Notes: generated by a model from the sequence alone, not told the origin. A stretch of DNA of 18,849 nucleotides from Burkholderiaceae bacterium (GCA_947371415.1 CANBPJ010000023.1:1-18849), one strand, 5' to 3'; shown: positions 1 through 7,513, numbered from the stretch's first letter. Translations and numbers: made by a program.

Positions 1-86
1 GTAAAAGTGCGCTTTGTTGTTGATTTCATGGCATAATTTCGCCTTTACCGCTTTAATAATTTGCATTTAACTTGGGTAAGTATTTA

Positions 87-98
87 GGTCTTTGGACC
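87..98 (+). promoter_or_regulatory. Small hairpin in the L31 leader
   Basis: GGTC (87-90) and GACC (95-98) flank a TTTG loop about 30 bases before the L31 start codon. The rest of 1-128 holds no gene, and I could not place a convincing -35/-10 pair. Ribosomal protein leaders often carry autoregulatory structure, but this is only a weak candidate. Confidence 0.25.
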
Positions 99-128
99 AA
101 AACGGCTGCCCGCTAATAGGACTCAATA

Positions 129-476
129 ATGAAACCTGGCATTCACCCCCAATATCGTGAAATCGTCTTTGTAGACGTTTCCAATAACTTCAGCTTCAAG
201 ACTCGCTCCACTATGTCTACTAGAGAGACAATCAAGTGGGAAGATGGCAATGAATATCCATTGGCCAAGATCGAGACTTCATCTGAGTCACATCCTTTCT
301 ACACTGGTACCCAGAAGATTATGGATACTGCCGGTCGTGTTGAGAAGTTCCGTCAAAAGTTTGGTACTAAAGCAGTTGCTAAGGCAACTGGTGATGGCGC
401 CGCTAAGACTGCTGAGAAAAAAGCTGCCGCTGCAGAAGCTAAAGCTGCTGAAAAGCCAGCTAAAAAGAAGGCTTAA
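129..476 (+). CDS. rpmE2: 50S ribosomal protein L31, type B (bL31B)
   Basis: Structural protein of the large ribosomal subunit. The start MKPGIHPQYREIVFVD and the following 'FKTRSTM' and 'HPFYTGTQK' segments are typical of bL31. The zinc-binding cysteines of the type-A form are absent: the protein has no Cys at all, so this is the zinc-independent type B. It has 115 residues where type-B L31 is usually about 80-90. The excess is an Ala/Lys/Glu-rich low-complexity tail (about residues 80-115, with AEAKAAEK-like runs), which is probably disordered and RNA-binding. The start is set by AGGA at 118-121, seven bases before the ATG. A strong terminator follows, so it seems to be a single-gene unit. 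Family identity is very secure; a role for the tail is inference. Confidence 0.96.
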   Translation: MKPGIHPQYREIVFVDVSNNFSFKTRSTMSTRETIKWEDGNEYPLAKIETSSESHPFYTGTQKIMDTAGRVEKFRQKFGTKAVAKATGDGAAKTAEKKAAAAEAKAAEKPAKKKA

Positions 477-531
477 TAATAGGCTTACTCAATACAGGGG
501 TTGGGCCTTAACCCTCCCCTGCGAGATAATC

Positions 532-556
532 AAGGCAGCGTTTGCTGCCTTTTTTA
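532..556 (+). terminator. Rho-independent terminator of the L31 gene
   Basis: The 8-bp perfect stem AAGGCAGC (532-539) / GCTGCCTT (544-551) has loop GTTT and continues into a T-run (TTTTTT overall). A second, less regular GC-rich inverted repeat lies just upstream (AGGGG 496-500 with CCCCT 516-520). The position, about 55 bases after the L31 stop codon, fits. Confidence 0.9.
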
Positions 557-608
557 TTACCCGTTTTAGTTGTACTAATTTGTAATGCCTAAATGAGCTA
601 GCTAACAC

Positions 609-2336
609 ATGGTTAAACTCACCGCCGCTGCCACCACCTCGATTCCCCGCATCATTATTTTTGCGCTGACCATCATCTATGGTTTTGCCGGTCTTTTTGC
701 GCGTGACCCATGGAAGAATGAGGATGCCATTGGCTTTGGTGGCATGTGGACTCTGCAGCACGGCAAGGCGCTCGACTGGATTGTTCCGCATCTTGCTGGG
801 CGTGACATCTCGCTTGGATCACCTTTTCCGTATTGGCTGGGCGCTACCCTCATGGATCTGTTTGGGCCATGGATTGGCATGAGTAATGCAGCTCGCCTGT
901 ATTCCGCAGTCTGTTTCTTTTCTGCCGCCCTGGCAATTTGGTACGCCACCTACCTTTTAGGTCGTCGCCAAGAAGTGCAACCTATGGCCCTTGCTGTTGG
1001 CGGTCAGCCTGGTCGCAAAAACTATGGCATGACCTTGGCCGATGGCGCCCTGCTGATCTTCTTGGCGTGTGTCGGACTGGCGCAACGCGCGCATGAGACT
1101 ACGCCAATGATGGCTCAACTGATGGGCATTAGCATTGTCTTGTACGGCACAGTGCGTGGCCTAGACAAGCCATGGCAAGGCGGCCTATGGACTGGTCTTG
1201 GTATCACGATTGTTGCCCTCTCCAGCAACCTCACGCTGAGCTTACTGGTTGTGAGCTCCACCATCATCGCAGTCATTGCCAGCAACGCAAAGCTACGCTT
1301 TCGGTGGACTTTAACGAGCACCGTATTGGGCTTAATTGGTTTTGCAATTTGGCCGGCACTTTGGTATCTCGGCAACCTCACCCCTGAGTGGCGTCACATC
1401 GCCGAAGAAGGCTGGCGCAATATGCCAGAAATGCGTGCTACCCCATCGATTGAGTCACTTGGATTTTTGAGTGTCAACTTCTGGGCCTATGCCTGGCCAG
1501 TGTGGCCATTGGCCATCATCTCTCTTGCCCATTGGGGTCGAGCAAAAGAAGCAGGTCAATGGCGTGCACCCCACCTTTGCATTCCGCTGAGTTTGTTTAT
1601 TGCTTGCTTGATTTATGTTTTATTCAGACTAGAAGCCAATGAACATGACCTGATCATTTTGATTCCCAGTCTCTCGATCATTGCTGCATTTAGCCTGCCG
1701 ATTCTGAAACGCAGTCTCATTAGCTTCATCGACTGGTTTGCGATGTTTAGCTTCACGATGATTGCTCTAGCCATTTGGATTATCTGGTTAGCAAAGGTTA
1801 CTGGCTATCCAGAATCTACGGCCGCTAATTTAGCGCGACTCTTGCCAGGCTTTGAGGCGCAGTTTGATTACATTGGCTTTCTGGTTGCCATCGTCATTAC
1901 CGGCGTGTGGTTGGCGATTGTGCGCTGGAGAACCTCGCGTGCTCCAAAAGAAATCTGGCGTTGCCTCATCATCTCTGCATCCGGCACCACACTAATGTGG
2001 GTACTGTTAATGACACTCTGGTTGCCCACAATTAATTACGCCAAAACGTATCGCTATGTATCTGATCGTTTGGAAAGCATTATTGCCAACACGCCAGGCT
2101 GTATTGATACCAGCAACCTTGGTCCCGCTCAATTAGCGTCGTTTAGTTACTTTACTAAGCTTCCATTGCGAGATGATCCTAGTTGCAATCTCATGCTGAC
2201 CCACAGCTCTCTTGAGGCAAAGGCCTATGCCAGTCTCAATAAAAAGAAAATTGAATTACTTTGGGAAGATCGCCGCGCATCTGACCGTGATGAGCGTTTA
2301 CGCCTCTACCAAATTACGCCTACCGTTAAAGAATAA
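609..2336 (+). CDS. GT-C fold membrane glycosyltransferase (ArnT/PMT, GT39/GT83-like)
   Basis: Polytopic inner-membrane protein of 575 residues with about 10-12 hydrophobic segments spread along its length. After the first membrane segment comes 'ARDPWKNEDAIGF' (about residues 32-44), then 'DWIVPHLAGRDISLGSPFPYWLGA' with only spacing differences from ArnT. The acidic NED pair in the first periplasmic loop is where GT-C enzymes place their catalytic Asp/Glu. The family transfers a sugar from a polyprenyl-phosphate donor to lipid A, protein or another acceptor on the periplasmic face. The acceptor here cannot be told. The Shine-Dalgarno before the ATG is poor. The stop codon is 3 bases before the next gene, so the MATE transporter is co-transcribed and probably translationally coupled. 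The general class is fairly sure; the substrate is unknown. Confidence 0.75.
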   Translation: MVKLTAAATTSIPRIIIFALTIIYGFAGLFARDPWKNEDAIGFGGMWTLQHGKALDWIVPHLAGRDISLGSPFPYWLGATLMDLFGPWIGMSNAARLYSAVCFFSAALAIWYATYLLGRRQEVQPMALAVGGQPGRKNYGMTLADGALLIFLACVGLAQRAHETTPMMAQLMGISIVLYGTVRGLDKPWQGGLWTGLGITIVALSSNLTLSLLVVSSTIIAVIASNAKLRFRWTLTSTVLGLIGFAIWPALWYLGNLTPEWRHIAEEGWRNMPEMRATPSIESLGFLSVNFWAYAWPVWPLAIISLAHWGRAKEAGQWRAPHLCIPLSLFIACLIYVLFRLEANEHDLIILIPSLSIIAAFSLPILKRSLISFIDWFAMFSFTMIALAIWIIWLAKVTGYPESTAANLARLLPGFEAQFDYIGFLVAIVITGVWLAIVRWRTSRAPKEIWRCLIISASGTTLMWVLLMTLWLPTINYAKTYRYVSDRLESIIANTPGCIDTSNLGPAQLASFSYFTKLPLRDDPSCNLMLTHSSLEAKAYASLNKKKIELLWEDRRASDRDERLRLYQITPTVKE

Positions 2337-2339
2337 ATC

Positions 2340-3731
2340 GTGCTGCACTTTAAGTTATCGCGTTTGCGCGAGGATGTTCCCTCCCTTTTAAAGCTGGCAG
2401 GACCAATACTCATTGGCCAACTGGCGGTAATTGCCTTTGGCGTTTTAGATACCGCCATGACAGCACGCTACTCCGCCGATGACTTGGCTGCATTGGCCAT
2501 GGCTTCAGCCATTTTTATCAGCATCTATGTTGGTCTCACTGGTGTGATTTCTGCGCTTGCACCGATAGCCGGGCAGCTCTTTGGCGCTAAACGCTTTAGC
2601 GAAATCGGCGAAGAGGTACGACAAGCAACGTGGCTTGCAGTCGGCCTTACTCTGTTGGGCGGCGCGATCTTGCTCAATGCCGACTACTTGCTACAAATCT
2701 CACAAGTCACTCCGGATATCGAAGGTAAAGCTAGGCTCTATCTCAATATTCTGGCAATTGGATTACCTGCCAGCATGGCAATGCGCGTGCTAATGGCCTT
2801 GCACAATGCCGTTTCTAGGCCAGCAGTGATTACAGTGGTCCAGCTGATTGGCCTAGGTTTAAAGCTGCCACTCAATCTCTTGTTTATTTATGGCGGATTC
2901 GGAATTGAAGCTATGGGCGGACCGGGTTGCGCAGTGGCAACCGTCATCATCAATTGGTTTTGGCTCAGCATCACCCTAGGCTTTGTTCTCTTTGATAGCT
3001 TCTATAAACCCTTCAAGATCTTTGCGCGCTTTAGTAGGCCTGATTGGCATCGTATTTGGACACTACTGAAATTAGGTGCACCAATTGGCTTGAGCTACTT
3101 GATTGAAGTCACCTCCTTCACCTTCATGTCGCTGTTCATTGCACGCCTGGGAACTACCGCATTGGCAGGCCATCAGATTGTGGCCAATATGGGCACCGTC
3201 ATTTACATGGTTCCTTTATCCCTTTCGATTGCTACGATGACTTTGGTCTCTCAATCGATTGGTGCCAACAAACCAGAGCGCGCCGAAGAAATCGGTTGGT
3301 CATCAGTGTTTTTCACAACCACTTTGTGCGTATCGATCGGTGTAGCGGTATGGATCTTCAGGGCAACCCTATTAGACCTCTATGATCCACCTGAAGAAGT
3401 GAAGGTATTTTCTATTCCACTATTTTTGTTTATTGCCTTCTACCAAGTCTTTGATGCTTTGCAAATTACTGCGGCATTTATTCTGCGAGCCTATCGCATT
3501 GCCTTCTGGCCGATGCTGATTTATGCAGGCTCACTGTGGGGTGTTGGGCTAGGCGGGGGCTACTTGATGGGCTTTAATATATTTGGCAATACCCCGGAAT
3601 TTTTACAAGGTGCCAGTGGATTTTGGGCTGGCAATAGCATGAGCTTAGGCTTAGCTGCGCTCTTACTGCTTTACCTCTTTAGAAGGACGGCGGCGCGCTT
3701 TGAGAAAACGCACCCGCCAGTCGAGGTTTAA
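2340..3731 (+). CDS. MATE family multidrug/sodium efflux transporter
   Basis: Inner-membrane antiporter of the MATE family (MOP superfamily), 463 residues, the usual length, with twelve predicted helices in two homologous halves. Typical motifs are 'LAGPILIGQLAVIAFGVLDTAMTARYS' near the N terminus and 'GQLFGAKRFSEIGEEVRQ' after helix 2. The second half repeats them as 'LGAPIGLSYLIEVTSFTFMSLFIARLGTTALAGHQI' and 'SQSIGANKPERAEEIG'. It should export cationic drugs or metabolites against Na+ or H+. The start is a GTG only 3 bases after the upstream glycosyltransferase stop, which suggests coupling. The gene is convergent with the next one, 9 bases away, and no terminator is visible between them. 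Confidence 0.93.
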   Translation: MLHFKLSRLREDVPSLLKLAGPILIGQLAVIAFGVLDTAMTARYSADDLAALAMASAIFISIYVGLTGVISALAPIAGQLFGAKRFSEIGEEVRQATWLAVGLTLLGGAILLNADYLLQISQVTPDIEGKARLYLNILAIGLPASMAMRVLMALHNAVSRPAVITVVQLIGLGLKLPLNLLFIYGGFGIEAMGGPGCAVATVIINWFWLSITLGFVLFDSFYKPFKIFARFSRPDWHRIWTLLKLGAPIGLSYLIEVTSFTFMSLFIARLGTTALAGHQIVANMGTVIYMVPLSLSIATMTLVSQSIGANKPERAEEIGWSSVFFTTTLCVSIGVAVWIFRATLLDLYDPPEEVKVFSIPLFLFIAFYQVFDALQITAAFILRAYRIAFWPMLIYAGSLWGVGLGGGYLMGFNIFGNTPEFLQGASGFWAGNSMSLGLAALLLLYLFRRTAARFEKTHPPVEV

Positions 3732-3740
3732 CTTTACAAC

Positions 3741-4220
3741 TTACTGGATAGGTCTAAAACCACTATTAGGTGGAGCGTAATTGGGATTACCGCCCTGCGC
3801 TGGATAACTTGGGACCTGATTGCCTTTGGAATACATACATTGTTGATAGGCAATGTTGTATTGAACCTGCCCTTGATTTTGTTTTCCAGAGGAATTCATG
3901 GCGCCCATGGCGGCGCCACCCAATAAACCGATACCAGCACCAGTACCAATATTCTGACTACTGCCACCTTGAATCACCGCACCTGCTGCCGCACCTAAAG
4001 CAGCACCAATCACTGCACTAGTAGCACCCTCTTTTAATGCAGCATTACTCGTGTCTTTAATTGCGTTTGCAGCGAACTCGCGACATTGCTGATCTTCTTG
4101 CTGAAATACCTCAAAAGGTTTTCCTTCGCGCGGCATGATGGCGATGGTTGGGCCCGTTGGCGCTGATACGCAAGCAGCCAAAGAGCTAATCGCGATCAGA
4201 GTAAATACGGTACGTTTCAT
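3741..4220 (-). CDS. Glycine-zipper outer-membrane lipoprotein
   Basis: Small lipoprotein of 159 residues. It begins with MKRTVFTLIA and has a lipobox LAAC (Cys17), so it should be lipidated and sorted to the outer membrane. Residues about 68-108 form a Gly/Ala zipper (AVIGAALGAAAGAVIQGG, then GTGAGIGLLGGAAMGAM), as in the Rick_17kDa/SlyB-like glycine-zipper families that insert a helical hairpin in the membrane. Two further cysteines (about residues 46 and 128) may pair. The C terminus is rich in Pro, Asn and Gly. The start is the ATG at 4220, because AAGGA lies six bases before it. An upstream in-frame ATG at 4256 would put 12 non-signal residues ahead of the lipoprotein signal. It follows the next gene on the same strand after a 35-base gap. 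The precise role is unknown. Confidence 0.85.
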   Translation of the reverse strand: MKRTVFTLIAISSLAACVSAPTGPTIAIMPREGKPFEVFQQEDQQCREFAANAIKDTSNAALKEGATSAVIGAALGAAAGAVIQGGSSQNIGTGAGIGLLGGAAMGAMNSSGKQNQGQVQYNIAYQQCMYSKGNQVPSYPAQGGNPNYAPPNSGFRPIQ

Positions 4221-4255
4221 ATTGAATCCTTCAATCTGTATGACTTTTTGTATCA

Positions 4256-4756
4256 TTAATTCTGGTTACGTCTAGGTATATTGTTGCTGGATGGGGGCAT
4301 TGCTGGCTGCGTCTGCCAGCCCGATGCGCAACTTTGTGCGTATGGGAAATATTGTGCACTCGCCTCACAGTAATACCAAACAGCAGGCTGCGGTTGCGAT
4401 GCTAACACCATGGGTTGTGGAGGTGTTGCATACGTCACCATGGGCGGAGCTGCATATATAACCGGCGGTGAATAGTAGCCAGCTGCATAAGGGTAACCAT
4501 AGCCAGGGCCATAATAGCCGCCGCGCCAAGCTGGACCCCAGCCACCACCCCATCCTGGTCCATATGCTGCAGGACGCCAACCACCACCGTGCCCGCCGCC
4601 ATAGCCGCCGCCAACAGAAACAGCCCAACCGACATTGCCTGCCTGCGCTGTTAAGGGAGCAAGCATGCATAGCCCAGCTGTCGCCAGGAGCGTAAGAAGT
4701 GCCTTACATGTAACTGATTTGACGTACTTTTGACTTGTATTCATAGTGGACCCCAT
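4256..4756 (-). CDS. Exported Gly/Tyr/Pro-rich protein with WYYC...YFPY..C C-terminal motif
   Basis: Secreted or periplasmic protein of 166 residues. A signal peptide ends at about AQA39-G. It is followed by a low-complexity Gly/Trp/Tyr segment (about 46-95) and a Pro-rich stretch. The C-terminal module contains 'WYYCEASAQYFPYAQSCASGW' with Cys120 and Cys133. From memory, this 'YYC...YYPYV..C...W' ending recurs in many proteobacterial exported proteins of unknown function. The start is placed at the ATG at 4756 because AGGAGG (4767-4772) sits ten bases before it. An ATG at 4744 (GGGG before it) is a possible alternative, and one at 4795 lacks this signal. It is probably co-transcribed with the glycine-zipper lipoprotein downstream, which suggests a shared envelope role. 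Confidence 0.75.
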   Translation of the reverse strand: MGSTMNTSQKYVKSVTCKALLTLLATAGLCMLAPLTAQAGNVGWAVSVGGGYGGGHGGGWRPAAYGPGWGGGWGPAWRGGYYGPGYGYPYAAGYYSPPVIYAAPPMVTYATPPQPMVLASQPQPAVWYYCEASAQYFPYAQSCASGWQTQPAMPPSSNNIPRRNQN

Positions 4757-4868
4757 TAATTGGTCGCCTCCTACTACCTTTAACGCTTCATCCAAATCCA
4801 GGCTGACAGGAATTGGGCTTTTATTAGCTTATTTATTAAATTAATGATTGCTGCAATGTAGAGGCTAA

Positions 4869-5873
4869 CTACTCTAATTTTGCGCCCGATCTGTAAATTA
4901 CTCTACCCCATTTATTGCTCTCAGATTGGATCAATCTAGAGAGCTCCTGAGGGCTACCTGGAGCCGGCTCTAGGCCACTAGCCAGAAGCTTCTTTCTGAC
5001 CTCAGCCTGATTGAGTGTTTGGCGAGTCAGGGTATTTAAGCGCTTTTGCAGGGCTGGCGGCAAGTTCGCCGGAGCCATGAGCGAGAACCACGAGGTTGCC
5101 TCAAATCCCGGCAGGCCTTGCTCTGCCATGGTTGGGATCTCCGGGGCGGCTGGGGAGCGTTTTAAGGTGGTTACTGCCAAAGCCTGGACTTCTCCCGCCT
5201 TAATGAGTGGCAAGGACGAAGAAAGATTGTCAAAGAGCATCGAAATACGTCCGCTGATTAGATCAGGCAAAGACTGCGCCCTACCTTTGTAAGGAATGTG
5301 CCGGATATGCACACCCGTCATCTCCTTAAATAACTCACCTGACATATGCAAAGAGGTGCCAACGCCAGATGAGCCAAAAGTCAGTTCATTGGGTTTCGCC
5401 TTAGCCAACTCGATCAGCTCATGCAGGTTGACCACACCCAGCTTCTTATTTACTACCAACACATTGGGCGTGCTCGCTAGAAAACTAATGGGCGTGAAAT
5501 CATGGATTGGATGAAAGGACATCTTGTCATACAGGGCACCGTTGATTGCATGTATCCCCACCGTACCGATTAATAAGGTGTAGCCATCAGGATCACTCTT
5601 AGCCACCAAGTCCGCACCAATATTGCCACCATAACCAGGTCGGTTTTCAACTAGCACTGGCACGCCCAAGGTTTTCTGCCAACTCTCGGCAAGCACGCGA
5701 GCCAAAATATCGGGTGCTCCACCAGGGGTAAAAGTCACCACAATCCGAATGGCCTGCTTCGGCCAAGTGCCATTGGGATTGCTAGTAGGGACTTGGGTTT
5801 GAGCAGTGCTATTGAAGCTAAGGCAAAAAAGCAACATTACCAAATACTTCACCACAACTGAAGCAATCTTCAT
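4869..5873 (-). CDS. Bug/TctC-family periplasmic solute-binding protein
   Basis: Extracytoplasmic receptor of the tripartite tricarboxylate transporter (TTT) family, 334 residues, the normal length. A signal peptide (about 1-24, ending STAQ) precedes the diagnostic blocks 'VTFTPGGAPDILAR' (about 46-59) and 'VENRPGYGGNIGADLVAKSDPDGYTL' (about 75-100). Later come 'SGVGTSLHMSGELFKEMTGV', 'HIPYKGRAQSLPDLISGRI' and 'VTTLKRSPAAPEIPTMAEQGLPGFEA', all Bug hallmarks. Such receptors bind carboxylates, dicarboxylates or related small molecules; the ligand cannot be predicted. No TctA or TctB membrane gene is in the window, so it is an orphan receptor, which is common in Burkholderiales. It starts 18 bases after the DsbB gene on the same strand and probably shares its transcript. 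Confidence 0.92.
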   Translation of the reverse strand: MKIASVVVKYLVMLLFCLSFNSTAQTQVPTSNPNGTWPKQAIRIVVTFTPGGAPDILARVLAESWQKTLGVPVLVENRPGYGGNIGADLVAKSDPDGYTLLIGTVGIHAINGALYDKMSFHPIHDFTPISFLASTPNVLVVNKKLGVVNLHELIELAKAKPNELTFGSSGVGTSLHMSGELFKEMTGVHIRHIPYKGRAQSLPDLISGRISMLFDNLSSSLPLIKAGEVQALAVTTLKRSPAAPEIPTMAEQGLPGFEATSWFSLMAPANLPPALQKRLNTLTRQTLNQAEVRKKLLASGLEPAPGSPQELSRLIQSESNKWGRVIYRSGAKLE

Positions 5874-5891
5874 GAGATCACTAATGCCAAC

Positions 5892-6455
5892 TTAAAAACC
5901 AAAACGTGTGCGCAACCAAATCCATCCTTCGTATTTAACAGGATCATCAGCACAAGGGCCAATGCCACACTCCAGCAGGGTAGAGGCCAGGTTGGCAAAA
6001 ACGATGACGATGAATAAGATAACCAATGTATTGGCAAACAGTGAGCGTGAACGTACATCACGATTAGGTAGCATCAACAAAATAGCAAGGCCAGCGAGCA
6101 ATCCAACATAACCAACAAAAGCCCAAGTATAAAAATGAAGCTCCAGAAAGGTTGCGCCAAATCCCGCATCACCCGGTAAAACATGTAAGAGTACTTGGCG
6201 CAAAGAAACCATCATGCCTACTAAGCCGCCAATAATGCCCCAGCCGTAATGCGCTGAATGGGCACCGCAACGAATATTGAGCACCAGCGCAAAACCAATG
6301 ATCACAAAACCCATGCGCTGCATTAAGCATAGGGGGCATGGTAGCTCACCAAAGTAAAATTGATCTACAAAGGCATAAGACAGCATGCCAATGATTGCAG
6401 TTAAAGCTAACTGATTACCAAGTGCTGCCAGGGAGGGAAAAGCATGCTTACTCAC
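5892..6455 (-). CDS. dsbB: DsbB-family disulfide bond formation protein, five-helix variant
   Basis: Inner-membrane quinone-linked oxidoreductase that reoxidises a DsbA-like thioredoxin in the periplasm; 187 residues. The first redox pair is in 'LPCPLCLMQR' (Cys40, Cys43) after helix 1, and the helix 3 region has 'SLRQVLLHV'. The loop after helix 3, where E. coli DsbB has its second cysteine pair, has no cysteine ('PGDAGFGATFLELHFYTW'). Instead a fifth hydrophobic segment (about 139-160) leads to a C-terminal tail with 'ECGIGPCADDP' (Cys163, Cys168). By the positive-inside rule that tail would be periplasmic. The start is GTG at 6455 with a weak ribosome site, 16 bases after a micro-membrane protein gene. 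The family call is firm; the use of the C-terminal pair is inference. Confidence 0.88.
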   Translation of the reverse strand: MSKHAFPSLAALGNQLALTAIIGMLSYAFVDQFYFGELPCPLCLMQRMGFVIIGFALVLNIRCGAHSAHYGWGIIGGLVGMMVSLRQVLLHVLPGDAGFGATFLELHFYTWAFVGYVGLLAGLAILLMLPNRDVRSRSLFANTLVILFIVIVFANLASTLLECGIGPCADDPVKYEGWIWLRTRFGF

Positions 6456-6471
6456 AGTGGCTCACATTTCT

Positions 6472-6630
6472 TCACAGGCTGATATTGAGATGGTCGGTTG
6501 CATGAATTCTGAACCAGAACATCAGGATGCCAACGGTAATGGCTAGCATGACTAAACCCGCCAAGCGTTTCTCAAACCAAACAAGGACAAGGCCGATGAA
6601 GGCTGTCAGAAAAGGTAGAAACATATACAT
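6472..6630 (-). CDS. DUF5993-like small membrane protein
   Basis: A 52-residue protein read directly from the minus strand, too short for most gene finders. It starts MYMFLPFLTAFIGLVLVWFE, carries a positive KR turn, then a second hydrophobic helix (about 25-40). It ends 'FRIHATDHLNISL'. Two short membrane helices plus the closing 'HAT...LN' match my memory of the DUF5993 family; this needs an HMM search. It lies 16 bases upstream of the dsbB-like gene on the same strand, and the two appear to form one operon. The likely role is as a helper or partner of the oxidoreductase, which is inference from position. The start codon is ATG at 6630 (or ATG at 6624); neither has a clear Shine-Dalgarno. 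Confidence 0.75.
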   Translation of the reverse strand: MYMFLPFLTAFIGLVLVWFEKRLAGLVMLAITVGILMFWFRIHATDHLNISL

Positions 6631-6691
6631 ACAATAATTCTATCGCAGGTCGATCTAGATCCTAAAAACAAGTCTTCAAAAGGGTCTTTTG

Positions 6692-6697
6692 TATAGA
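6692..6697 (+). promoter_or_regulatory. Possible -10 box of the crotonase gene, very close to the start codon
   Basis: TATAGA (six bases, five matching TATAAT) lies only eight bases before the ATG at 6706. No good -35 hexamer is visible 16-18 bases upstream. If used, transcription would begin at or within a few bases of the start codon, giving a leaderless message. Confidence 0.3.
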
Positions 6698-6705
6698 ATG
6701 AGGCA

Positions 6706-7479
6706 ATGAACCCGACTCCACCCTGCATTGACCTAAAGCTAGAGGGATCTATTGCGCGCATTACCTTTAACAATCCCGCGGCGCGCAATGCCTTAACTTG
6801 GCCCATGTATGAAGAGCTCAAACGGATTTGCGATGATTTGGCCAACAAACCAGAAATTCGGGTGGCAATTTTTAGAGGGGCTGGTGATAAGGCCTTTGTC
6901 TCAGGTAGCGATATCCAGCAGTTTATTGACCTCCAAGAGAATGAGGCTTATGAAGTTGCAGTTGATACCATTTTTCAATCTCTGCAACATTTGCCCTTTC
7001 CAACAATTGCACTAATCGAGGGATTGGCAGTTGGTAGCGGTTTACTTATCGCTACGGCATGTGACTTCAGAGTCTCCACAAGCGATGCCCGATTTGGGAT
7101 TCCAGTAGCGAAGACTTTGGGTAACTGCCTCTCGCCCAGCAATCTATCCTGGCTTGCTTCTCACTTGGGTGTGCCGATGGTCAAACGTATGCTATTGAGC
7201 GCAGAACTCATCAAAGCGCCAGAGTTACTTCATTCAGGCTATCTCTATCAAACTACCTCACCCGAGGAAATTGATTCAGTAAGCAATACATTGGCTTTGA
7301 AATTAGCAGCACTTGCGCCCATCACACAAAAAGTGAGCAAGCTCACCATAGCACGCCTGATGGAGTGCAATCTTCCCGAGTGCATAGAGCTGATGAGAGA
7401 AACCTACAACAGCATCGACTTCAAAGAAGGGGTCAATGCCTTTCTTGAAGGGCGCCCGCCAAGGTGGCTAGGTAAGTAG
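6706..7479 (+). CDS. Enoyl-CoA hydratase/isomerase (crotonase) superfamily protein
   Basis: Cytoplasmic acyl-CoA enzyme of 257 residues, typical for a crotonase. It shows the N-terminal strand pair 'GSIARITFNNPAARNALTWPMYEEL', the CoA/oxyanion block 'DKAFVSGSDIQQF' (about 61-73) and the second oxyanion block 'IEGLAVGSGLLIATACDFRVST' (about 104-125). The stretch that normally supplies catalytic Glu144 reads FGIPVAKTLGNCLSP, with Val134 where Glu is expected. I see no clear equivalent of Glu164. Simple hydration of 2-enoyl-CoA is therefore doubtful; isomerase, decarboxylase or another crotonase reaction is possible. It is divergent from the DUF5993-dsbB group and convergent with the hydrolase lipoprotein gene. 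A short GAGG lies only two bases from the ATG. Confidence 0.85.
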   Translation: MNPTPPCIDLKLEGSIARITFNNPAARNALTWPMYEELKRICDDLANKPEIRVAIFRGAGDKAFVSGSDIQQFIDLQENEAYEVAVDTIFQSLQHLPFPTIALIEGLAVGSGLLIATACDFRVSTSDARFGIPVAKTLGNCLSPSNLSWLASHLGVPMVKRMLLSAELIKAPELLHSGYLYQTTSPEEIDSVSNTLALKLAALAPITQKVSKLTIARLMECNLPECIELMRETYNSIDFKEGVNAFLEGRPPRWLGK

Positions 7480-7489
7480 AGATGGATTG

Positions 7490-7508
7490 CCGAGGCAATA
7501 CACCTCGG
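7490..7508. terminator. GC-rich hairpin between convergent genes
   Basis: CCGAGG (7490-7495) pairs with CCTCGG (7503-7508) around a seven-base loop. It sits in the 34-base gap between two convergent genes, where a bidirectional terminator is expected. There is no T-run on either strand, so it may act as a weak terminator or only as an mRNA 3' end stabiliser. Confidence 0.4.
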
Positions 7509-7513
7509 GCAGT

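Noticed and set aside
4365..4670. Alternative minus-strand frames inside the Gly/Tyr-rich gene
   Set aside because: Repetitive codons keep neighbouring frames open; they lack a start signal and the exported-protein features seen in the chosen frame.
4869..5873. Complete TTT transport system
   Set aside because: Only the receptor is present; no TctA or TctB membrane gene exists in the window.
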